From a virus, in the IMG/VR virus record IMGVR_UViG_3300025012_000029, positions 124,001 to 188,000 of that record: a DNA stretch of 64,000 bases; one strand, written 5' to 3'. The first letter of the stretch is position 1, and each line of letters opens with the position of its first letter. A program made the translations under genes and the position numbers. The notes below the pieces were generated by a model. It had not been told where the DNA came from. It saw only the letters and a list, made by a program, of their open reading frames with translations, and searched no databases. Shown piece by piece: positions 18,417 to 26,543 of the stretch.

Positions 18417-18599
18417 TTATATTTTCTTTTGCTTCAAGTGGTTGTAAATAAAGAGAACATTTTCTGGAAGGTTGTTTGGCTCATCTAAGGATGTTATTGT
18501 TATAGTTTTGCAATTCTTGTTTAGCAAAAGATTCACAAGATGGCGACCAATCATTCCTGTTCCGCCGCTTATTAGCACATTTTTGTTTTCAAAATACAT
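18417..18599 (-). pseudogene. Truncated SDR epimerase, N-terminal 60 aa only
   Basis: The frame encodes KNVLISGGTGMIGRHLVNLLLNKN, a clear NAD-binding Rossmann start of an extended SDR, and then stops after IYNHLKQKKI. No catalytic residues follow. It overlaps the end of the complete SDR gene upstream by 11 nt. Its Rossmann sequence differs from that neighbour, so it is a remnant of another epimerase, probably trimmed when the cluster was rearranged. Confidence 0.65.
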
Positions 18600-19542
18600 T
18601 TTTCTTATACCATCTCAAAGTTTCTTTTATGCCTTTATCTATAGAAATTTTGGGTTGCCAATCAATGTCATTAAAAGCTTTATCATTTTTCATTGCTAAT
18701 TTTGTTGCAACAAAAGGCTTTGAAATATCATACTTGATTTTCAAATTTTTTCCAGAATAATCGATTATTTTTTGAACTATTTCAGAAACAGAAAATGACT
18801 TACCATAACTTACATTAAAAATATCAAACAATTTAGTTTGTCTTTGAATTACATCGTCAATAAAATCAACAACATCATCGATGTAAATTAAATCTCTTTC
18901 AGTTGATCCGTCGCCGCATACAACAATATCATCGCCTTCGTTTGCTTTCATAACCTTTGTTATGTTGGCACCCATAAAATGTGAACGTTCCAAATCAAAT
19001 TTATCATATGGACCGTAAGTATTACTAAGTCGCATTACTGTATGTTTCGTTCTACCAAGTCGAGAATAAAACTCACACATTTTCTCTATATAAACTTTCG
19101 TCCATCCAACACCAAAATAAGTTGGAACAATACCATCGCTTTCGTTAAAATCTTCTTCTGAAACTGGACTTTTGGCTGGATTATACATCACACCACAACT
19201 TGGAAATATAAAGTGCCTTACATTATTTTCAAAACATTTTTTCAACAAAAGAGAATTCATTACAGCATTATCAGTAACGTGTAAATAAGGTTTATTAATA
19301 GTGTCATCGATGCCCGACGACGCGGCAGCGCACTGTATTACTACATCAAACTTATTTTTAGAAAAAAAAGAATCAATCTCTTTATTGTTTGTTAATGTTA
19401 AATCAAATCCGTAGATCCTACTGTAATTCAACGATCTATTTAGCACAAGTCCAAACGTCTCATACCCTTGTCTACCACTGAAACTTTCAAATATATTTCT
19501 ACCAACAAATCCTGTCGCGCCACAAACTAAAATCTTCATCAT
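18589..19542 (-). CDS. NAD-dependent epimerase/dehydratase, 317 aa
   Basis: An extended SDR beginning KILVCGATGFVGRNIFESF, with VVIQCAAASSGIDDTINKPY, FIFPSCGVMYNP, then YFGVGWTKVYIEKMCEFYSRLGR and RLSNTYGPYDKFD, and ERDLIYIDDVVDFI. The layout matches sugar epimerases of the GDP-fucose-synthase-like group. By eye the usual YxxxK active site reads VGWTK with the Tyr displaced, which should be checked in an alignment. The gene lies between a truncated dehydrogenase copy and a truncated epimerase copy. Confidence 0.8.
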   Translation of the reverse strand: MMKILVCGATGFVGRNIFESFSGRQGYETFGLVLNRSLNYSRIYGFDLTLTNNKEIDSFFSKNKFDVVIQCAAASSGIDDTINKPYLHVTDNAVMNSLLLKKCFENNVRHFIFPSCGVMYNPAKSPVSEEDFNESDGIVPTYFGVGWTKVYIEKMCEFYSRLGRTKHTVMRLSNTYGPYDKFDLERSHFMGANITKVMKANEGDDIVVCGDGSTERDLIYIDDVVDFIDDVIQRQTKLFDIFNVSYGKSFSVSEIVQKIIDYSGKNLKIKYDISKPFVATKLAMKNDKAFNDIDWQPKISIDKGIKETLRWYKKNVF

Positions 19543-19558
19543 TCTTCTACCTTCTCTT

Positions 19559-19690
19559 CTAGAGATCTTCTAGAGAACCCAGACCAAGTTTTTTATCCAG
19601 ATTTTCTTTTACTTCTTTCCCAATTAACCCGAATCCGAACTTGCAAGCAGCGCCGACAACACCTTCAGATCCGATTATTCCTAGCTTCAT
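19559..19690 (-). pseudogene. Truncated duplicate of the nucleotide-sugar dehydrogenase N terminus, 43 aa
   Basis: A frame from ATG 19690 to TAG 19559 encodes KLGIIGSEGVVGAACKFGF, nearly identical to the start of the intact dehydrogenase at 17582-18400 (RLGIVGSEGVVGSACKFGF). After about 24 codons it diverges and ends in GLGSLEDL. It overlaps the preceding coiled-coil gene by 26 nt. It is a partial duplication or a recombination scar flanking the epimerase gene. Confidence 0.68.
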
Positions 19691-20072
19691 ATTCTTTTAC
19701 CTTCCTTTCCAATTCTGCTAATCGATTATTTTGTTTCCAAATCTTTTCAGGAAAAAAATGTCCTGTACGTATTAATGTTAAAAGTCGTTGAAAAAATGTA
19801 TTAATTGTTTCATTTATTATTCTAAGTGTCCCTTTAAACCAAGACAAATAAAATTTACGAAGACTCAATTGATCCCACAATTCATTTCGCATGGCATGTA
19901 TTTGCTGATAATCCCATTTAATTCTGTCATGCCATTCTTTGGCTGGTTTCATAACAGCAACATAACGACGACGATATTTAGAAACACGCTTTTCTAATTT
20001 CTGACATCTCCTATTGAGACGCCTGTTAGTCTCTTTATACCGTTCGATTTCCTGTTGTAACTCTTCGTTCAT
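19665..20072 (-). CDS. Coiled-coil protein, 135 aa
   Basis: Very basic and helical: EIERYKETNRRLNRRCQKLEKRVSKYRRRY at the N terminus and a second heptad segment ending LAELERKVKEYEARNN. A hydrophobic stretch lies between (LSLRKFYLSWFKGTLRIINE). No known domain. It overlaps both neighbours and sits inside the glycan operon. Confidence 0.62.
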   Translation of the reverse strand: MNEELQQEIERYKETNRRLNRRCQKLEKRVSKYRRRYVAVMKPAKEWHDRIKWDYQQIHAMRNELWDQLSLRKFYLSWFKGTLRIINETINTFFQRLLTLIRTGHFFPEKIWKQNNRLAELERKVKEYEARNNRI

Positions 20073-20296
20073 TGTTTTTCTACATATCCTGTACAGGATG
20101 GTAAATCTAACAGATCTTCAGGATCATTGTCCTCGTGTCCGTAACTCCATCCCCTACAAATAGGACAAATAATTTTTCCATCTTTTTCTAAACACTTAAA
20201 AGAACAATAGTCATAATACCATTCTTCGACTCCACAGCTAGAACAAATATGATATTTCTCTCCACAAACCTTACAAACTGTTCCACCGAATGCCAT
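20069..20296 (-). CDS. Multi-CxxC zinc-binding protein, 75 aa
   Basis: The sequence contains four cysteine pairs in the first 50 residues: CKVCGEKYH, CSSCG, CSFKC and CPICRG, arranged as two zinc knuckles. The tail is acidic. Small zinc-ribbon proteins like this may bind nucleic acid or act as adaptors; nothing more specific can be said. It overlaps the methyltransferase stop by one base. Confidence 0.68.
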   Translation of the reverse strand: MAFGGTVCKVCGEKYHICSSCGVEEWYYDYCSFKCLEKDGKIICPICRGWSYGHEDNDPEDLLDLPSCTGYVEKQ

Positions 20297-20844
20297 TATT
20301 TTACTGCCTCAATATTCAAACTTACTAATTTTGCTGTTCTACTAAATGGAGGTTCTAGTGTTGCTGCAGAGTAATCATCAACAAATGCGTGCGTCGTTGA
20401 AAATCTATCGTACATGCGAACTTCTTTAAATCCAACCGATCGCAAATCTCTTTCTAAACTATTAAAATCAAAAATATGATAATGAATGTCGAAATGATTT
20501 CTTTGACCACCCAATAAAAGTCCATAAATCTTTTCTATATTTCCAAATTTTGAATAATGCTCACATATGGCAAAAAAATCAGGTACAGACAAACGAAGTA
20601 TACCGCCAGGATTTAATGCTTTAAACCAATCTTTCAAAACATCCAAATAAGTTTTTTCTTGTCCTTGAAATGGTTTGCGAGGAAAATGTTCCAACAAATG
20701 AACTGCCAATATTAATTCTACATTTTGATATTTTTCACTTATTTTTGATACATCCATAACAACATCTGGATTACAAGATGAGTCTCCATCAATATTTATA
20801 AATCCGTGAATTTGTTTTTTCCCACAACCAAGATGCAGCTTCAT
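20296..20844 (-). CDS. Class I SAM-dependent methyltransferase, 182 aa
   Basis: Motif I is LHLGCGKKQIHGFINID; the acidic loop and motif II follow (VVMDVSKI, LAVHLLEHFPR), then a post-motif LNPGGILRLSVPDFF. This short form is common in glycan clusters where it methylates sugars or glycan ends. It overlaps glycosyltransferase C by 4 nt, so a role in capping or decorating the same glycan is likely. Confidence 0.82.
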   Translation of the reverse strand: MKLHLGCGKKQIHGFINIDGDSSCNPDVVMDVSKISEKYQNVELILAVHLLEHFPRKPFQGQEKTYLDVLKDWFKALNPGGILRLSVPDFFAICEHYSKFGNIEKIYGLLLGGQRNHFDIHYHIFDFNSLERDLRSVGFKEVRMYDRFSTTHAFVDDYSAATLEPPFSRTAKLVSLNIEAVK

Positions 20845-21638
20845 TTTAACAAATCCTCATAATTTTTTGGAATAGTTTTAAATCGTCTTGTCCAAACAGA
20901 AGGTTGTTGCGTCCAATTGTTGATGTCTATTTTTATTCTAGTTTTTAGCGCATCTGGATTGGAATATATTTTTTGAAAAAGAGGAAGGTCGTGTTCATGG
21001 TGTGCTTTTTCGATAGCGTTATGATCATTTTGACCGTGATTACATGTGGTTACATCAATAGGAGAGTCATATAATTTTCCACCATCAGCTTGAACGCGCA
21101 GCATTATATCGTGTAAATTGAAGTTTTGATATTCAAATTCACAATCATAACCGCCAAGTTCTCTAAAATATTCTATATTTATTAAATGATGAAGAGAAAT
21201 TTTTGAATCTTGAGGAATGCCAGCAAGTCGTAAATCTCCATGATACTGAGCGGTCCAATATACAATTGGCATTGAAGCACCAGAATATCCAGCACCTTCC
21301 TTATATCGCATATTAACTACGTCTTTATGTCCACAAATTGAATTATAAAAATCAATTGATTCATCAATACTGTTTTCTAGCATCAAAGCATCATCAACAA
21401 CATGATAGAGAAGCCTTCCATTACATTCAAAAGAAGCAAGCTGGGCACATCTACTTGGAGATCCTAAATCTTTTATCATATTAACATTGTTTTTTGTTTT
21501 CAAATATTCAGTTAATTCAAACGGTCCACACATTACGAGTTCCCAAGAATATTTTTTACAAGATTGAACAATGGAATCATACATACGATCCCAATTTGGT
21601 ATACGAATCGCAGGACAAAAAATACTTAAATCAATCAT
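20841..21638 (-). CDS. GT2-like glycosyltransferase C, 265 aa
   Basis: The third paralogue of the 14219 and 15288 proteins: LSIFCPAIRIPNWDRMYDSIV, DLGSPSRCAQLASFECNGRLLY, an acidic VVDDALML pair, and KIDINNWTQQPSVWTRRF near the C terminus. The internal His/Asp segment CNHGQNDHNAIEKAHHEHDLP resembles the one in paralogue B (CDHEQLDHAPIESAQ). Sequence differences suggest different acceptors or donors. The start overlaps the preceding gene by 8 nt. Confidence 0.82.
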   Translation of the reverse strand: MIDLSIFCPAIRIPNWDRMYDSIVQSCKKYSWELVMCGPFELTEYLKTKNNVNMIKDLGSPSRCAQLASFECNGRLLYHVVDDALMLENSIDESIDFYNSICGHKDVVNMRYKEGAGYSGASMPIVYWTAQYHGDLRLAGIPQDSKISLHHLINIEYFRELGGYDCEFEYQNFNLHDIMLRVQADGGKLYDSPIDVTTCNHGQNDHNAIEKAHHEHDLPLFQKIYSNPDALKTRIKIDINNWTQQPSVWTRRFKTIPKNYEDLLK

Positions 21639-22590
21639 TCATTACTTTCTCTAAAACTGTTGTCCAGAATATTTTTGAATTATATTTTTCATTATATACT
21701 TTATAACCATTTTCCGCTATTTTAACTCTCTCTGCTTCATTGTTTAAGTAATAATGAATTTTCTGAACAAAATCATTTGGATCGGTAAATTCAACATATT
21801 CAATACCGGGCACAAATAATTCTTTTGTAGCATTATTCGCACTTTCCAAAAGCATTGAATGAGATGCTAAGATTTCATACACCCGTCCCTTACATTGATG
21901 AAATGAACCAGGAGACCATGAAAAATTAACCCCTATTTTGCTCCTACGAATATAAGATGCGTATTGTTCTGGAGAAAGTTTTTCTTCTCTTTGTCCTCCT
22001 CTAATAAGAATTGGAGCATTCGATTGAACGGCATGTTTAAGGAAAATTTGTCTATCTTGGTAGCGAGGACTTCCGATAAAACTAATAGGAATATCCTGAC
22101 CTTCTTGTTTGAAATATAATTTATCGTCTTGAGGCACCCACATTTGTTGAAAGTTAGATGGTAATTGCCTAGTTCTGTGGAAATCACTGTCAGCGCGATC
22201 CCAACCAATATGTAAATCTACCAAAGATCCCAAACCAAGAATTTGTGGATATCCCCAATCAATGCCAACGTCTGGCCACATTACAACATTTTTAATTCCC
22301 ATATTTTTAATAATTTCAAACGTTGGAGGATTGGGGTTGGCAGAAGACTTTCCCAACAAAGAAAAAATACATATATCTGGCTTTATTGAAGAACACACTT
22401 TTGGAAGAATAACATCCATATGTGTTTTATGAGAAACAACAGCCTCATCTAAATGTATAATGTCAAATATAATCTCAGGCATTGAATGTTTGAGAGAGCC
22501 AAATAAATTATGGTAATTATTTGTTAAACCCATATCTGGGCGTCCGTCAACCCATTTCTCAGTACAAAAAAGCAGCTTTGGTTTATTCAT
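21631..22590 (-). CDS. GT-B glycosyltransferase, CgeB-like
   Basis: A GT-B-type enzyme with the C-terminal nucleotide-sugar domain pattern SFIGSPRYQDRQIFL, SKIGVNFSW and then CKGRVYEILASHSMLLESANNATKELF, which is the CgeB-family signature. The N-terminal acceptor domain contains WPDVGIDWGYPQ. Such enzymes decorate spores, S-layer or surface glycans. It is the first gene of the group containing paralogue C and the methyltransferase. Confidence 0.8.
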   Translation of the reverse strand: MNKPKLLFCTEKWVDGRPDMGLTNNYHNLFGSLKHSMPEIIFDIIHLDEAVVSHKTHMDVILPKVCSSIKPDICIFSLLGKSSANPNPPTFEIIKNMGIKNVVMWPDVGIDWGYPQILGLGSLVDLHIGWDRADSDFHRTRQLPSNFQQMWVPQDDKLYFKQEGQDIPISFIGSPRYQDRQIFLKHAVQSNAPILIRGGQREEKLSPEQYASYIRRSKIGVNFSWSPGSFHQCKGRVYEILASHSMLLESANNATKELFVPGIEYVEFTDPNDFVQKIHYYLNNEAERVKIAENGYKVYNEKYNSKIFWTTVLEKVMND

Positions 22591-22623
22591 CGCTTTATCC
22601 TATATTTTTAATCCTGTCATCTT

Positions 22624-22824
22624 TTATTTTATTTTATCAAACCAACTTTTAGTTTCTTGTTCATAATACTTCGCTCTATAGTCCAAATCTAATATTAAAC
22701 ATCTTTGACGAGAGTGGGATTTAATCAAATGCCCCAATGGGTCTTCTTTGATAAATTCAAACTGTTCATCATCCAAGAATGAATGCAAATAGTCTTCTAT
22801 TCTTTGTATTTCTTTATTTTTCAT
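22624..22824 (-). CDS. Small hypothetical protein, 66 aa
   Basis: ATG at 22824 is chosen; it overlaps the TPP-enzyme stop by 11 nt. The protein is helical and charged, with QRCLILDLDYRAKYYEQETKSW at the C terminus. That C-terminal segment recurs almost exactly in a 35-aa frame at 27353-27460. Function unknown. Confidence 0.58.
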   Translation of the reverse strand: MKNKEIQRIEDYLHSFLDDEQFEFIKEDPLGHLIKSHSRQRCLILDLDYRAKYYEQETKSWFDKIK

Positions 22825-23353
22825 TATAATAGTCCCCAAATTCAACTAAAATTGTTGATTTTCCATCTGTTCTTTCATAAGCATGTTTGTAGGCAGGAAA
22901 AATATCTTTTGGTTCATTTAATTCTATAATTTCTATATTGGTAAGCATTTCTCTAAATGCTGATGAAAAATTGCCAACATGTTGCGCTTGTGGATGAAGC
23001 GGACGTTCGGAACCCACACCAACTCGGATTATGACTTTTGGAATAAATTCATCATGCGAATATTGTTTGATTTTATCCAGATGGTTGACCAGTTGATCGG
23101 AAGCACAAATCAAAAAATTCCATCGAGGAAAAATGGAAATTGGTATAGTTCCGTTGATTGCCATCCCAATTGACATTCCAAGTTGCGTGTTCTCAATAAC
23201 AGGCATTTCAAGTCGTTTAGACAATGGAACATCTTTCAATGTCGCAAACATTGCTGTTCCTTCTTTTCCTACTGATTGTCCTAGAAAGAAAGTGTCTTGC
23301 TGCTCACCGAGCCAAGTCATTGTTTTTTTCATTTCTTCAAAGTACTTACCCAT
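22814..23353 (-). CDS. TPP enzyme, pyrimidine-binding (E1 beta-like) subunit, 179 aa
   Basis: It matches the transketolase-type pyrimidine domain: FFLGQSVGKEGTAMFATL, then MPVIENTQLGMSIGMAINGTIP, where the Glu is the likely cofactor-activating acid, and IPKVIIRVGVGSERPLHPQAQH. It lacks the C-terminal domain of E1 beta proteins (about 325 aa), leaving only the catalytic half. Its partner is the gene at 24158-24811; an HNH gene separates them. The substrate is unknown; its place in the glycan block suggests a keto-sugar or 2-oxo acid. Confidence 0.78.
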   Translation of the reverse strand: MGKYFEEMKKTMTWLGEQQDTFFLGQSVGKEGTAMFATLKDVPLSKRLEMPVIENTQLGMSIGMAINGTIPISIFPRWNFLICASDQLVNHLDKIKQYSHDEFIPKVIIRVGVGSERPLHPQAQHVGNFSSAFREMLTNIEIIELNEPKDIFPAYKHAYERTDGKSTILVEFGDYYNEK

Positions 23354-24155
23354 CTATTTTATCTCCCTTTCTTATGTTTTCTATTGATTCTAATGGTCGG
23401 AGGTTTTCAAGTGTCCAACATTTCAAAAAGTTTTCATGTTCCATTGAATCATAAGGCAACTTGCTTTGAGGTATTATGTGATCTATTTGCCAAGTTTGTT
23501 TAGTGAAAGAAAGTCTACCATGGTTGTCCCAGTTCATCCACGGTTCCCATAAACTTTCTATGTGTTTTACTAACTCTTCTGGCGTATAAGGTAGTTTAGA
23601 AAAAATGGGAGCATTTTTGATGCCACCTTGAGATTTGAGGGTTTTGCGAATCGAGGAAGAAATAACACGATGACATCTAAAGCATGGATCATTTTTGATG
23701 CGTTGTTTGAACTTTTTCTTTCTTAGTTCTTTTGCTTTTGGAGATTGGCGATATTGTCTATCTCGTTTCCTATCTCGTTTCAATATTTTTTCTATATTAT
23801 TTTTTCGATATTGTTTACATTTTTCCAAAATATTTTCTTTATTATATAAATAATATTGTTTTTTCTGTTCTAAAATATTTTCTTTATTATATAAATAATA
23901 TTGTTTATATTTTTCCAAAATATTTTCTTTATTATATAAATAATATTGTTTTTTCTGTTCTAAAATATTTTCTTTATTATATAAATAATATTGTTTATAT
24001 TTTTCCAAAATAGTTTCTTTGTTATTTATAAAGAATTGTTTTTTATATCGTTTATTACAATTTTTACACCATGCATGCTTATTGTCTTTATTGTTTTTAT
24101 TATTACTAAACTCACTCAACTCTTTTTCAAGACCACATTTACTACATTTCTTCAT
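23346..24155 (-). CDS. HNH homing endonuclease with tandem 15-aa repeats
   Basis: An N-terminal zinc knuckle (KKCSKCGLEKELSEF and CKNCNK) is followed by five near-perfect 15-residue repeats based on YYLYNKENILEQKKQ, and a C-terminal HNH domain with WQIDHIIPQSKL, HENFLKCWTLENLRPL and a final NIRKGDK. Free-standing HNH endonucleases of this type spread by cutting alleles that lack them. It is inserted precisely between the two subunit genes of the TPP enzyme, overlapping the downstream start by 8 nt. Confidence 0.87.
   Translation of the reverse strand: MKKCSKCGLEKELSEFSNNKNNKDNKHAWCKNCNKRYKKQFFINNKETILEKYKQYYLYNKENILEQKKQYYLYNKENILEKYKQYYLYNKENILEQKKQYYLYNKENILEKCKQYRKNNIEKILKRDRKRDRQYRQSPKAKELRKKKFKQRIKNDPCFRCHRVISSSIRKTLKSQGGIKNAPIFSKLPYTPEELVKHIESLWEPWMNWDNHGRLSFTKQTWQIDHIIPQSKLPYDSMEHENFLKCWTLENLRPLESIENIRKGDKIDG
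23816..24010. repeat. 45-bp direct tandem repeat inside the HNH gene
   Basis: A 45-bp unit recurs with starts at 23831, 23876, 23921 and 23966, with a degenerate unit at 24011. The units alternate between two subtypes. The repeat keeps the reading frame and encodes the 15-aa repeats of the HNH protein. Very AT-rich; unit number may vary between phages by slippage. Confidence 0.88.
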
Positions 24156-24157
24156 AA

Positions 24158-24811
24158 CTAAAATTGTATCCTTTTTCCGCCCGGGCCGGCGTGAGGATAA
24201 TCCAAGCGATATTTATAATACCACAAATATTTGCTCTTGTAAAACTCATTTTCTTCTATCATTCCTTGATTTATTTCATCTGGTTCGAATGGAAGTTTGT
24301 GAGTATTCCATACCTCCCTGGTGTCAGTGCAAACACTTTTACCATTGTCGCTTATCACAAATACAATAGGCAAAAAATGATTTTTCGCATAAGTATATGC
24401 TTCATAAAACCCACCACAAGTAGCAGACATTTCTCCTGCGAAACAATAAACTTTATTATTATCACCCCTTCTTTTTATATCTAACGCTATTCCTAGCGCA
24501 ATAGGAAAAATGCCTGCTACTATGGCAGATGTAAAAACTTTATGCTCTTTATTACACAACTCGATTGACCGTCCGTCAAGAATATCTTGTTTTGCTTTTT
24601 CAGGTGGAACACCTTTCAATAGCGTTTCTGCATGAAAACGCCAAGTTCCACAAACCCAATCTTCTTCGTTTATTTCTTCAAACATCTTTATCAATATCTC
24701 AAAATTATTTGACTGAAGATGTATGGGCGCTCTAATCATTTTGTTATTGAAACATTGAGCTATGTCTTCTTCAAAAGCAATTAACTGTTCGGCTGTCATT
24801 AAGTTTTTCAT
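24158..24811 (-). CDS. TPP enzyme, diphosphate-binding (E1 alpha-like) subunit, 217 aa
   Basis: The TPP-binding motif is the run GEMSATCGGFYEAYTYA ending about 30 residues later in VISDNG, with Glu in place of the first Asp after Gly. Upstream HKVFTSAIVAGIFPIALGIALDIKRRG matches the E1 alpha/dehydrogenase fold. At 217 aa it is much shorter than E1 alpha subunits (about 320-400). With 22814-23353 it would form a minimal alpha2beta2 TPP enzyme, as in sulfopyruvate decarboxylase-like systems. No E2 or E3 is nearby, so a decarboxylase or transferase is more likely than a dehydrogenase. Confidence 0.78.
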   Translation of the reverse strand: MKNLMTAEQLIAFEEDIAQCFNNKMIRAPIHLQSNNFEILIKMFEEINEEDWVCGTWRFHAETLLKGVPPEKAKQDILDGRSIELCNKEHKVFTSAIVAGIFPIALGIALDIKRRGDNNKVYCFAGEMSATCGGFYEAYTYAKNHFLPIVFVISDNGKSVCTDTREVWNTHKLPFEPDEINQGMIEENEFYKSKYLWYYKYRLDYPHAGPGGKRIQF

Positions 24812-26332
24812 TTAATCTCCAAGCAAACGCCTTTTTAGTTTTATCTGTGTTGATGCTTTAATGTTGTCGGTGCAAACTTTCCCAAACTTCTTTTCCATCA
24901 TTTGAAGGTAAACAGAATTTGTAAAATATCTAGTCCAACAATCATCACGGGCTTGCAGAATTTCTGCTGCTGATAATGTATCAGTTGGAAGATTTTGAGT
25001 GTAATATGAATGTTGTGAATAACCAGCATACCGATCAGGCAATATAACTTTATTTTTTCTTGCTTCTAAATATAATGGACTTCCAGGAAGTGCCATTGCC
25101 GAATAGATATTCATAAACTCTGTTAGATTATTCATCATAAACTCAACAGTATTTTGGATACTTTCTTTTGTGTCTTTTGGAAGTCCAAAAATGTAGTTTG
25201 CTCCTATATTTATTCCGGCATTTCTCATCATACTAAATAAGTTATCTATTTTTACTTCTTTGAATCCTCCCTTATGAACTTCTTTACGGAGAACTTGATT
25301 TGGATTCTCAACGCCTATTCCTAACCAGTTTATTCCTGCTTTTTTCATTCTATCAAGATATTCAGGCTTGCAAGTATCAACCCTAGAATAACACCAAATA
25401 TTGAAGTCATATTTTCGCTCTATTATCAAATCACATATTTTCAGAAAGTGCTTTGGATTATAGACAAAAAGTTCATCTGCTATTTTAACATTCTTTACGC
25501 CCATTTGCGCGATAATATCAAACTGTTTAATAATGAACTCTGGATCCCAATAGCGAAAAATATTGCTATCAGCGGCTGAAATATGAAGTGCATTGTCAGT
25601 CCTATTCAGAATATTTATCATACAATAGCTACATTTATATGGGCAACCAAGAGAAGTATAAAGAGATGCAAATGGAGTTTTTATTGTGTTATTTGACCAA
25701 CTGTGCCAGCCTGAGGTTTTAAAATATTTAATATTTGGCATTAAATCCCAAGCAATTCCTGGCAAATCTCTCGCGAGAAAATCTTTTGGAACAATTCTTT
25801 CTGGTTCGTTTATTATTGATAATCCTTCTTTTGTTTTAAAACCAATACCTTTTATTTTTAGAAGATCGTGATTATCGTCAACATTGCATTTCAATAAATT
25901 ATGAAGAGCATAAACACCTTCATTCGTGCACACAATATCAACGCAACCTTCATTAAGAGTTTCCCTAGGAACGGCTGAAACATGTGGACCTACAAAAATA
26001 ATTTTTGAATTAGGATTAAGCTCTTTGACTTTTTTTGCAGTTGCAATATTTCCTTCCATTGATTGAGTAGAAGCATTAGGATTGGCACCAAAAACAACAA
26101 AGCAAATTAAACGGGAATTTCTAGAAACAATTTCTTTTGCAGAATTGTTAGTTGTTAAATGTTCTGCTTCGCAATCTAATATTTGTGAAGAAAAACCTTT
26201 ACTTTTGCAACTGTTTGCTAACATACCAGCCCAAATATTAGGCTCTATTGCGCTATGTTCATTAGCAAGTTCTTGATAATTGATTTCCAAACTATTACTG
26301 TGCACAAAAAGTATGTCTAAATTTTTACTCAT
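24812..26332 (-). CDS. B12-binding-domain radical SAM enzyme, 506 aa
   Basis: The start is ATG 26332, with a GGAAA ribosome site just upstream. The N-terminal 190 residues form a cobalamin-binding-like domain (IIFVGPHVSAVPRETL, VDIVCTNEG). The radical SAM core has LGCPYKCSYCMINI, whose three cysteines bind the 4Fe-4S cluster, then GVKNVKIADELF and WLGIGVENPNQVLRKEV. C-terminal LPGSPLYLEARK and DDCWTRYF are typical of the Elp3/MiaB-like half. Such enzymes methylate or rearrange unactivated carbons. A sugar- or lipid-modifying role fits the neighbours. Confidence 0.84.
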   Translation of the reverse strand: MSKNLDILFVHSNSLEINYQELANEHSAIEPNIWAGMLANSCKSKGFSSQILDCEAEHLTTNNSAKEIVSRNSRLICFVVFGANPNASTQSMEGNIATAKKVKELNPNSKIIFVGPHVSAVPRETLNEGCVDIVCTNEGVYALHNLLKCNVDDNHDLLKIKGIGFKTKEGLSIINEPERIVPKDFLARDLPGIAWDLMPNIKYFKTSGWHSWSNNTIKTPFASLYTSLGCPYKCSYCMINILNRTDNALHISAADSNIFRYWDPEFIIKQFDIIAQMGVKNVKIADELFVYNPKHFLKICDLIIERKYDFNIWCYSRVDTCKPEYLDRMKKAGINWLGIGVENPNQVLRKEVHKGGFKEVKIDNLFSMMRNAGINIGANYIFGLPKDTKESIQNTVEFMMNNLTEFMNIYSAMALPGSPLYLEARKNKVILPDRYAGYSQHSYYTQNLPTDTLSAAEILQARDDCWTRYFTNSVYLQMMEKKFGKVCTDNIKASTQIKLKRRLLGD

Positions 26333-26368
26333 CTTTGATTTTCCTTCCATGTTATATTTCTTACTATT

Positions 26369-26387
26369 CTAGAAACTGTATTTCTAG
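26369..26387 (-). promoter_or_regulatory. Hairpin in the leader of the radical SAM gene
   Basis: A 7-bp perfect inverted repeat (CTAGAAA, 5-nt loop, TTTCTAG) lies about 37-55 nt upstream of the radical SAM start, with no U tract. It could protect the 5' end or mark an RNA-processing site. No specific regulator is suggested. Confidence 0.28.
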
Positions 26388-26425
26388 TAGTGCTCTGTCT
26401 TCTGTTTCAGACATACATTCTTTAG

Positions 26426-26471
26426 TGAACTACCCACCCACGCCAAAGCGATGAATGGGTTTTACGGCACA
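26426..26471 (-). mobile_element. Solo end remnant of the IS200/IS605-like (TnpB) element
   Basis: These 46 bp combine both ends of the TnpB element at 53492-54844: one side matches its 3' end (GTGAACTACCCAC on the plus strand) and the other matches its 5' end (ATGGGTTTTACGGCAC). The imperfect palindrome is retained and no coding sequence lies between. This looks like a deletion derivative or a palindrome-associated miniature element that TnpA-type transposases could mobilise. Confidence 0.65.
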
Positions 26472-26543
26472 TCCTATAAAGAATTCTAAAAACTCTTGCT
26501 GCATAAAACGTCCAATATCAATAATTTTATTTAGAGAAATTTT

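Noticed and set aside
23816-24010. Regular repeats that resemble a CRISPR array
   Set aside because: The repeats are directly adjacent with no spacers, keep a coding frame and encode a protein linker.
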